A DNA stretch of 64,000 nucleotides. Source: Pseudoalteromonas sp. '520P1 No. 423'. GTDB lineage: Bacteria; Pseudomonadota; Gammaproteobacteria; Enterobacterales; Alteromonadaceae. The notes beneath the pieces are model-generated. The model was not told the DNA's origin and made no database searches. It saw only the letters and a list, made by a program, of their open reading frames with translations. The DNA is taken from positions 868,001 to 932,000 of the forward strand of contig NZ_BBZB01000001.1 of NCBI RefSeq assembly GCF_001269985.1. Reading direction: 5' to 3'. This document shows positions 57,639 to 64,000 of the stretch, one piece after another. Position 1 is the stretch's first letter. Every line of letters starts with the position of its first letter. The translations under genes were made by a program, and so were the position numbers.

Positions 57639-58120
57639 AGTGGCTTAGCGTAATATTGTCAATGCTCACACTTTATTTATTTGGTAGTGATTTTTTCATT
57701 AACAATTCACAAAATAAACAGACAAAATCAGTGATGGAATTGGCAATGTTTATCCCGCCTAAGGCAGCTGTAGATAAGCTTGAAATTGAAAAACAATGGC
57801 ATGGCTTAAAAGAACAAAGAATAGCTGCTGCTAAAGCTGTGTTACAACCAGATTTGAAAGCAAAGCCTGAAATTAAAGCAAAAGTGCTGCCTACCCTGAC
57901 AATTGCAGGAATTAAATATCAGTTATTAGGTATTTTTAAAACAGGTGATAATCCATTTATTTTATTAAAAACTAAAAGTGAACAATTAAAGCAGGTGCCG
58001 CAAGGAACCGAAATTAGCCCGGGAGTGATATTAACAAGTGTGAGTTCTGATAAAATCACCTTAACAACTACCGAAAAAACTATCGAATTTAAACTTTTTG
58101 AACGTGATAATAATGTATAA
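57635..58120 (+). CDS. gspC: Short GspC-like protein (HR domain, no PDZ)
   Basis: The 161-residue protein has an N-terminal transmembrane helix (about residues 4-22), a Lys/Ala-rich linker and a C-terminal domain (about 85-155) with the pattern LLGIFKTGDNPFILL ... VPQGTEISPGVILTSVSSDKITL. This is the homology-region fold shared by GspC and PilP, which contacts the secretin N0 domain. A PDZ or coiled-coil domain is missing. It lies right before gspD and overlaps it by 8 bp. Confidence 0.75.
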   Translation: MKWLSVILSMLTLYLFGSDFFINNSQNKQTKSVMELAMFIPPKAAVDKLEIEKQWHGLKEQRIAAAKAVLQPDLKAKPEIKAKVLPTLTIAGIKYQLLGIFKTGDNPFILLKTKSEQLKQVPQGTEISPGVILTSVSSDKITLTTTEKTIEFKLFERDNNV

Positions 58121-60179
58121 AATTAAAAAATATAATTTAGCCTTTACGGTAGCACTTGTTTTGTCTACAACAGGTTGTAATTCTCTCTTGAGACCGAATT
58201 CCGATGTTGCTCCATCTCGAGTAAATGTTGAAAAGTCTTATTTAGATCAAAAAACAGCAGAAATTAAAGAGCAAAATCTGACTGAAACACAAAATGATAT
58301 TAATGCAGGTGGCATTCAACATTTACATGTGCTTTCTCAATCAAACCAAGATTTGAAATTGGAAATTGATTTAGCCAATCAGTTTAGTAACAATAAAAAA
58401 CACCAAATGTCGGTTAACTCACTGCCTTTAAATGACTTTTTGCATTATGCTTTAGGTGAATTATTACAAGTGTCATATTTAATTGAGCCGACTGTTAAAG
58501 CGAATAATGTACCCGTAACACTAGAACTTAAAGAAAGCATTACTAGTAAAAGGTTGTTTCAATTAACACGACAAGTACTATCACAGAATAATATTAATAT
58601 CGCATTAAATGACGGAATCTTTTACATTCACCCAGCATTAAAAGACGATCAAAACTCAGCAAAGGCATTTGGTTTTGGCAGGGAAGAGTCAAGTGTACCA
58701 AATGTATCAAGTGAAATTATTCAGTTAGTACCAGTGGAATATGGTATGTCGCCAGGGCTTAGAAGTACACTTAATAGGCTTGTAGATGCTGAAGTTAGTT
58801 TAGATCAGGTTCAAGGGTTATTGACTGTTGTAGGTAAAAGGGAAACAGTTATTAGAGCCTTATCATTAGTAAAATTGCTTGATAGCCCAAGTGTGTATAA
58901 TAAAGCTGTAGCACTATTAACTTTTAATTATATTGATTCTGAAAGTTTCATCGAAAAAGTTACTTTATTATTAGCACAACAAGGGATCAAAGTAGGTGGC
59001 AGATTTGTTGGTAGTGGCAGTATTAATTTTGTACCTATTGAACATTTAGGCCAAATAGTTGTATTTGCAACTGCCGATGAAATTATTAATAAAGTAGAGT
59101 ATTGGCGTGAACAACTTGATAAACCAGCCACAGGAGCTGAGCAAAGTTTTTATATATATCATCCTAAATATGCTAGAGCTGCCGATTTAGGGCAAAGTTT
59201 AGCACCATTACTTGGTGGTAGTTTATCTGGTGGTAATAAAGTAAATCAAAAAACAACATCAGCTAGCACTTCAAATAATGTGGCTGCAAATCAAGCATCA
59301 GCTAACTCAGTGCAAACTGTAGAAGGTGATAATATGCGCTTAGTTGTTGATGATAGATCTAACGCATTAATCTTTTACTCCTCGGGTAAATATTACCAAG
59401 AGTTGCAACCTATTATTCGTCAATTAGATGTCATGCCTAAGCAAGTGATGTTAGAAGTTGTGATAGCAGAGGTTAAGCTAGCTGGTACTTTTGCAAAAGG
59501 AGTTGAATTTGCAGTGAAAAATGGCCCTAGTGGTAGTCGAACTGAGAATTTTAGTTTTAAAGGCAAAGGGGGCTTTGCTTATTCTGTTGTAGGTATGAAT
59601 GGTAATGTAAACTTTAATTTAGATCAAACTGATAGTTTAGTTAATGTATTGTCCCGACCTACATTATTAGTACGAGATGGTGTATCAGCAAATATAAGTG
59701 TGGGTGATGATATACCTACTGTAGGCAGTACAACATCTGATCCCATCAGTGGTGATAGGGAAACAACTACTATCCAATACCGAAAAACGGGTGTTGACTT
59801 AATGGTAACACCTACAGTTAATGCGCAAGGCACTGTGATTATGACTATAGAACAAAATATTTCTAATGTCTCGAGTGCTTCAAGTTTAGAGGGGTCTCCA
59901 GCTGTATTTGAACGTAAAGTCAGTACCGAAGTTGTTGCAGGTGATGGTCAGACTGTAATGTTAGGCGGTTTAATCAGTGAAAATAAAAATACGTCAGCTA
60001 CATCAATCCCATTATTAGGGAATATGCCTATTTTAGGGCATTTGTTTAGAACCGATAGCGAAGAAACAGATAAAACCGAATTGGTGATTCTAGTAACTCC
60101 TAAAATTATTCATAATTTAGAAGATTGGCAAAGAGTGAAAGATAGCTTTATAAAAGGGTTAGAAAACCTTAAATTTTAG
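58113..60179 (+). CDS. gspD: Type II secretion secretin GspD, probable lipoprotein
   Basis: From ATG 58113 the 688-residue protein has a signal sequence ending VLSTTGC, so Cys22 may be lipidated. It has N0/N1-type domains (SLPLNDFLHYALGELLQVSYLIE; then repeated ring-building motifs) and a C-terminal secretin domain with VMLGGLISENKN and IPLLGNMPILGHLF. A longer TTG start at 58098 is less likely. A lipidated secretin, as in the Hxc system of Pseudomonas, could reach the outer membrane without a pilotin. No gspN, gspO or gspS is present; a prepilin peptidase must be supplied from elsewhere. Confidence 0.93.
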   Translation: MYKIKKYNLAFTVALVLSTTGCNSLLRPNSDVAPSRVNVEKSYLDQKTAEIKEQNLTETQNDINAGGIQHLHVLSQSNQDLKLEIDLANQFSNNKKHQMSVNSLPLNDFLHYALGELLQVSYLIEPTVKANNVPVTLELKESITSKRLFQLTRQVLSQNNINIALNDGIFYIHPALKDDQNSAKAFGFGREESSVPNVSSEIIQLVPVEYGMSPGLRSTLNRLVDAEVSLDQVQGLLTVVGKRETVIRALSLVKLLDSPSVYNKAVALLTFNYIDSESFIEKVTLLLAQQGIKVGGRFVGSGSINFVPIEHLGQIVVFATADEIINKVEYWREQLDKPATGAEQSFYIYHPKYARAADLGQSLAPLLGGSLSGGNKVNQKTTSASTSNNVAANQASANSVQTVEGDNMRLVVDDRSNALIFYSSGKYYQELQPIIRQLDVMPKQVMLEVVIAEVKLAGTFAKGVEFAVKNGPSGSRTENFSFKGKGGFAYSVVGMNGNVNFNLDQTDSLVNVLSRPTLLVRDGVSANISVGDDIPTVGSTTSDPISGDRETTTIQYRKTGVDLMVTPTVNAQGTVIMTIEQNISNVSSASSLEGSPAVFERKVSTEVVAGDGQTVMLGGLISENKNTSATSIPLLGNMPILGHLFRTDSEETDKTELVILVTPKIIHNLEDWQRVKDSFIKGLENLKF

Positions 60180-60388
60180 CCTTTTCTAATTAACAATTGT
60201 TAAAAATTGTATTAGATCAAATTTTTGTATGTTAAATGTACACATTATGACTGAGCAGTCTAGACATTGATTAGATTCTATATGATAATACCACTAATTA
60301 GCTGAGTAATGTTGCCAAAATGTTGTAGATTAATAAAATGAATGCCTTTAAACAGCAAAAAAAATCATTACTTAGGTGTTTTTTGCAC

Positions 60389-60500
60389 TTGACTTAGCTA
60401 TTAAATAATCTTAAATTTATGTTCGATCTGGTAAACTCCTTGCCGGATCTAATAATTTTGGCTTGTTAAATGTCTTAATAAGCCAGTTTCATGAAACTGG
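60389..60500 (+). promoter_or_regulatory. Strong promoter and structured leader of the S-layer-like gene
   Basis: TTGACT (60389-60394) and TAAATT (60412-60417) are 17 bp apart. Three successive inverted repeats follow in the leader: GATCTGG/CCGGATC (60424-60448), GGCTTGTTAA/TTAATAAGCC (about 60461-60485) and CCAGTTTC/GAAACTGG (60483-60500). The rest of the 60180-60388 gap is AT-rich with nothing recognised. Stable 5' hairpins and a strong promoter are known in abundant surface-protein mRNAs. Confidence 0.7.
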
Positions 60501-60515
60501 AGAATGGAAACAAAA

Positions 60516-61904
60516 ATGAAAATTTTAAAAAAAGCCCTAGTAGCTTCGGCTATCTTAAGTGCATTTGCAACTCAAGCCGCAACTGTATCAAGCACACCTC
60601 TTAAACTTTCTTCTGAAGGTGTTGCAGCTAAAGTTTCTGCTACAGCGACAACTTTAACTTTTGATATCGTTGTAGATAAAAATCACCCAGCAGCATCTAC
60701 TATCACTTTAGATTTTGATAAAAACGTTGAGTTTTTTACATCTAAGTTAAACTGTTCTTCAGGTTCAGTGACTCAAGTAGTTGGTGGTGGTAAAGCATAT
60801 TGTGGTGATATTGGTTTTAACTACGGTACTGGTAGCTTCACATTTGATAACGTTGTAGTTACAGATGGTAATGCAACTAAAGGTGAAACTGATAAAATTA
60901 CTTTTGACGTAAACTTAGGTAATGCTTTATCAGCAGATTCTGCTTTCCGTGTAATCTTAGGTAAGCATGATTTCGCAGTTGCTCCTAACACTGGCACTGA
61001 TGCTATCTTAGTATCAGGTGCTTCAAACTTAGCTTACTCATCAGCTAAATCAGATAAAACAGCTATCGAGACTGGTACTGGTGTAATTGCACAAGAAGTA
61101 TCTCAGTATGGTTTTGTTGTAACAGCTGATCTTGACGGTGTTATTGAGCGTGAACAGCAAAAATCATGGGTGCTTAACGATGTAACTCAAACTAAAGATT
61201 CTTTAGGCTTTACTGTTTCAAATGATGAAACTTTAGGTTTAGCTATTTTAGGTTCTAAAATTGATGTTACTTTTGATGGTAACTTTAAAGATGTAACTTC
61301 ATTTACTTCTGTTGCTATGAATTCAATTGGTACTGTTGCTGCCTCAGATAAAAAAGTAGTTGTAGAACTAGCTGATTCTGATATGACAGGTAAAGCTGTT
61401 GTTAAAACTGCTATTGACTTTACAAATGGTACTGCAGTAATCCCAGTAACAGGTGATGTTTCAGCGAAAGCTGTAGTTGTTTCTGAGTCTGGTACTGGTA
61501 CTTTACCTACTGGTGGTCTAGTCATTGCATCATCTGTTGACGCTGGTAAATGGGAGTTAGATGCTACTGTAATTAATGTTCCTTACTTCCCAGTATTATA
61601 CACAGGTACAAGTACTTCAGTTCATTTTGCAAATGAAAGCAAAAAAGAAGCTGACGTTATCGTTACTGCGATTGATAATAATGGTACTGAATACGGTCCA
61701 CTTAACTTAGGTTCTAAGCTTGCTGCTAAAACAGTAACTAAAGTTAAGCAAACTGATATTGCTACTTTATTCAAAATTGATACTGCTACTAAACTAAGTG
61801 TTACTTTCAACATCGATGCTGATAAAGGCGATGTTAACGCATACGCTACTGTTCAAAGTGCTGACGGTCGTTCTGAAGTTTCTACTTCTCAACAACGTAA
61901 GTAA
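60516..61904 (+). CDS. Abundant exported surface protein, probable Slr4-like S-layer protein
   Basis: The 462-residue protein starts MKILKKALVASAILSAFATQA, a signal peptide. The mature part is Thr/Ser/Val/Asp-rich and beta-strand-rich, with only two cysteines (C80, C96). The C-terminal region (about 350-462; VPYFPVLYTGTSTSVHFAN, AIDNNGTEYGPL, YATVQSADGR) matches my memory of the end of Slr4-family S-layer proteins described from Pseudoalteromonas tunicata. Codon use is strongly biased (GCT, ACT, GGT), suggesting very high expression. ATG 60516 is preferred over 60504, which would sit 1 nt from GGAG. The position after a complete type II cluster suggests it is the substrate. Family assignment needs a database check. 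Confidence 0.72.
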   Translation: MKILKKALVASAILSAFATQAATVSSTPLKLSSEGVAAKVSATATTLTFDIVVDKNHPAASTITLDFDKNVEFFTSKLNCSSGSVTQVVGGGKAYCGDIGFNYGTGSFTFDNVVVTDGNATKGETDKITFDVNLGNALSADSAFRVILGKHDFAVAPNTGTDAILVSGASNLAYSSAKSDKTAIETGTGVIAQEVSQYGFVVTADLDGVIEREQQKSWVLNDVTQTKDSLGFTVSNDETLGLAILGSKIDVTFDGNFKDVTSFTSVAMNSIGTVAASDKKVVVELADSDMTGKAVVKTAIDFTNGTAVIPVTGDVSAKAVVVSESGTGTLPTGGLVIASSVDAGKWELDATVINVPYFPVLYTGTSTSVHFANESKKEADVIVTAIDNNGTEYGPLNLGSKLAAKTVTKVKQTDIATLFKIDTATKLSVTFNIDADKGDVNAYATVQSADGRSEVSTSQQRK

Positions 61905-61925
61905 TATCAGTTTAAGCTGATAGAT

Positions 61926-61951
61926 AAAACCCGGCTTTAGCCGGGTTTTTT
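61926..61951 (+). terminator. Intrinsic terminator after the S-layer-like gene
   Basis: AAAACCCGGC, loop TTTA, GCCGGGTTTT forms a 10-bp GC-rich stem followed by T residues. Confidence 0.94.
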
Positions 61952-62097
61952 GTATACTAAATTTGTGATTTACTAACTTAAAATAACTTCTTTCAATAAA
62001 AATAAAAAAACCTTAAACTCCCCCTTCAGATTTAGATTATTCCCAGATGTACATTGAACCATATAATATTTAGCTGCTTTAAATATAGGAAAGATAA

Positions 62098-62640
62098 ATG
62101 AGAAAATTTTACACATTGTTAGGTATATTCAGTTTGTTTTCGGCTCAGGCATTTTCTGCTTCTAAGTGCGAAATAAATGTAGATTTTGTAACTAACGCTA
62201 AAGAAAAACAGCAAGTAATACCTGCATCTAAAGATGTCAGTATATACATAAAACAAATGCTAGCAGTACACAGTAGCAGTGGGGTAAAAATAGCTTCAAA
62301 TGCTATTTGTCAAAAGCTGTCAGGGGCAAGCTACACAGGTTCTGAGCAAGAGTGGCAATCGTTTATCAGCTCAGCGGTTAATGGTTTGCTGAAAGCAAAC
62401 TATACAGATTTACAAATTACTATGGTAGGTGAGGATGATAAAGTCTATCAAGGTAAACTAGCTCATAAAGAATATATATTTACAGGATCAGTGCCTGGAA
62501 ATAAACAGCATATTTACAATTTAGCTGTATTAGATAAATCAAACAATACGGTTTACACTATGTCCGTAAGTGGTAATGAAAGAGCTGTAAGAGAAGTTAA
62601 ATCAGAATTTTCAAGATTGATAAAAAGCTTTAAACTATAG
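62098..62640 (+). CDS. Exported protein of unknown function
   Basis: The 180-residue protein has a signal peptide (cleavage likely after AFSA, near residue 20) and a mature domain with two cysteines (one near residue 24 and one near 70). I do not recognise the family. It is monocistronic, about 150 bp after the terminator of the S-layer-like gene, and has an AGGAAAG leader for ribosome binding. An accessory role in surface-layer assembly is possible but only from position. Confidence 0.65.
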   Translation: MRKFYTLLGIFSLFSAQAFSASKCEINVDFVTNAKEKQQVIPASKDVSIYIKQMLAVHSSSGVKIASNAICQKLSGASYTGSEQEWQSFISSAVNGLLKANYTDLQITMVGEDDKVYQGKLAHKEYIFTGSVPGNKQHIYNLAVLDKSNNTVYTMSVSGNERAVREVKSEFSRLIKSFKL

Positions 62641-62772
62641 CAAGAGTATTAAATAAGTAATTTTAGAGAATACTCTATTATATATACAAATCTACCTCAA
62701 TAATCATAGTGTAACCAGCTAGCATCGAGCGTATCATAAAAGACTTATGATACGCATATTAAGAGCTATTAG

Positions 62773-63999
62773 CTAAGGTCTCCTTTGAGCTTGTTGTAAA
62801 TAATGATTAATCTGATTGAGCAACTTATGTCCATCATTATTCTCGGGATCTAGCTTTAAGGCCTTAATGTTGTATTGTTGCGCTTCTTTTAACTTACCTT
62901 GCTTTGCTAAGGTTAAAGATAAAGAGAATAATGTTTTAGTGGCATAATTCGGCTGTTTAATTGAGCGCTTAAAATAGGTTTCAGCTTCAGGTAAAAGGCC
63001 TTGTTTAAGTTTTAAAATCCCTAAATTATTTAATACACGAGCTTTAGCAAGTAAGTCTTTTATTTGAGGCAATGATTTTAGACCGATTTCTTCAGCTCTT
63101 AAATAACTTCCAGATTCAATCATAAATGCTAAATAATTATTTATCATTTCACCACTCATTTCTCCTTGACTAAGTTGTACACTTTTTTCGATAAGGGGCA
63201 TTGCTTTTGATAATTCATTATTATTGTAGTAAGCAGTAGCTAAGTTATTTAACACTCGAGTATTATAAGGAGAATGAACAAGTTCATTGTGATAAAAAAG
63301 AATAGGATCTTGCCATTGATTATTACGATTTATAGTAATAGCAGAAAGAATAACTATGATAGGTAAGGTTATAGCTAAGAACGTATGGTTTGGCTTTGAA
63401 TTATATTTAATAAGTAATACTAAAAACCCAGAAAATACAGCTAAAATCAAACCAAAATCAGGTAAATAACTTCTATGTTCGAAAGTAATATCCCTTATTG
63501 GAATTAAAGCTGATTCAACCATGTGAGCCAAATAATAAAAACAAATACCAAATAAAATTAATGGCGCATGCTTCCTGAATATAAAACCTAATGAAAAAAC
63601 TAAAATATGACCTAGAGCAGCTATTACTGTTTGCCATAACTCAAAGGAGTTAACATGGTAAGGGTATTCTAGTCTGATAGGATAAGGTACAAATAGTTTA
63701 GCGATATAAATCCAAATAACATTTGCTTGTGCTAAAAAGTAATCTAATCGACTAAATTGTTTAGTTTCTCGAGTGTAATTATCTAGTGCCGTGTAAACTT
63801 CCTTGAATCCTTCAGCGTTTGTAATAAATGCCAAAATAAGTGCTGTAAAAACAATGCTAGTAATTATTCCAATATGTTTGAACTTTAACTTTTGAAATAA
63901 AATTAGCTCCAAGGCAATAATGACAAGCGGTAAAGTGACACTGTTTTGTTTGGTTAATAGTGCTGAAATAGTCATTACAATAAAAATGATAAACCAAAA
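62773..63999 (-). CDS. Polytopic TPR membrane protein (5'-truncated by window edge)
   Basis: The minus-strand frame is open to the window end. The visible part starts with hydrophobic helices and a conserved LLTKQNSVTLPLVI segment, continues through about six more transmembrane helices (to about residue 215 of the visible part), and ends with TPR repeats (NTRVLNNLATAYYNNNELSKAMPLIEKSV; ARVLNNLGILKLKQGLLPEAETYFKRS). This layout resembles TMTC-like and PMT-like membrane glycosyltransferases with TPR tails, in which N-terminal helices hold the active site. The catalytic part is outside the window, so the function is not established. Confidence 0.75.
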   Translation of the reverse strand, partial: FWFIIFIVMTISALLTKQNSVTLPLVIIALELILFQKLKFKHIGIITSIVFTALILAFITNAEGFKEVYTALDNYTRETKQFSRLDYFLAQANVIWIYIAKLFVPYPIRLEYPYHVNSFELWQTVIAALGHILVFSLGFIFRKHAPLILFGICFYYLAHMVESALIPIRDITFEHRSYLPDFGLILAVFSGFLVLLIKYNSKPNHTFLAITLPIIVILSAITINRNNQWQDPILFYHNELVHSPYNTRVLNNLATAYYNNNELSKAMPLIEKSVQLSQGEMSGEMINNYLAFMIESGSYLRAEEIGLKSLPQIKDLLAKARVLNNLGILKLKQGLLPEAETYFKRSIKQPNYATKTLFSLSLTLAKQGKLKEAQQYNIKALKLDPENNDGHKLLNQINHYLQQAQRRP

Positions 64000-64000
64000 T

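Noticed and set aside
50327..60179. MSHA pilus biogenesis or a second type IV pilus cluster
   Set aside because: There are G, H, I, J and K-type pseudopilins in order, a tetracysteine GspE and a GspC-like HR protein, but no PilT, MshI/J/L set or large tip adhesin. Type II secretion fits better.

Overview
The window is a 64 kb, low-GC chromosomal segment of a marine gammaproteobacterium, most likely from the Alteromonadales (Pseudoalteromonadaceae, Colwelliaceae or relatives). This rests on the gene order (mutL-miaA-hfq-hflXKC-purA-motX-rnr-rlmB-rpsF-priB-rpsR-rplI; mrcA/pilMNOPQ-aroKB-damX-dam-rpe-trpS; pabA-argD-astA-astD-DUF3802-OsmC-speD; radC-rpmB-rpmG-mutM), on MotX of a sodium-driven polar flagellum, and on the AT-rich codon use. 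The exact genus cannot be fixed from this sequence alone.

Layout. From 1 to 15.3 kb lies conserved housekeeping: mismatch repair, tRNA and mRNA processing, the HflKC membrane complex, purine synthesis, RNase R, rRNA methylation and a ribosomal protein operon that appears to carry an S6:S18-type leader. Within it sit a short secreted collagenase-like metalloprotease, a DUF2065 gene without a normal start codon, and a minus-strand gene broken by two in-frame TAA codons. From 15.6 to 23.4 kb are PBP1a and, divergently, the type IV pilus assembly genes pilMNOPQ. From 23.5 to 31 kb come aroK, aroB, damX, dam, rpe, trpS and pabA. From 31 to 42 kb are the arginine succinyltransferase genes, speD, prkB, radC, rpmB, rpmG and mutM.

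The intergenic DNA from 34 to 47 kb is unusual. It carries many copies of a REP-like imperfect palindrome, in both orientations. They form a short cluster between astA and astD, an array of about 7.6 units of exactly 139 bp next to speD, a degenerate set around a stand-alone GIY-YIG nuclease gene that is itself bracketed by 31-bp direct repeats, and a nested array built as 151 + 40n bp. A second palindromic family occurs after rlmB and as an inverted pair between prkB and radC.

From 47.6 to 61.9 kb is the most interesting block: a tightly overlapping, apparently complete but non-canonical type II secretion cluster (G-E-F-H-I-J-K-L-M-C-D), led by a large SLBB polysaccharide-export protein and followed by a strongly expressed exported protein whose features match the Slr4-type S-layer proteins of marine gammaproteobacteria. 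I infer a dedicated S-layer secretion and surface-anchoring locus. The window closes with a secreted protein of unknown function and the 3' part of a polytopic TPR membrane protein on the minus strand that could belong to the same surface system.
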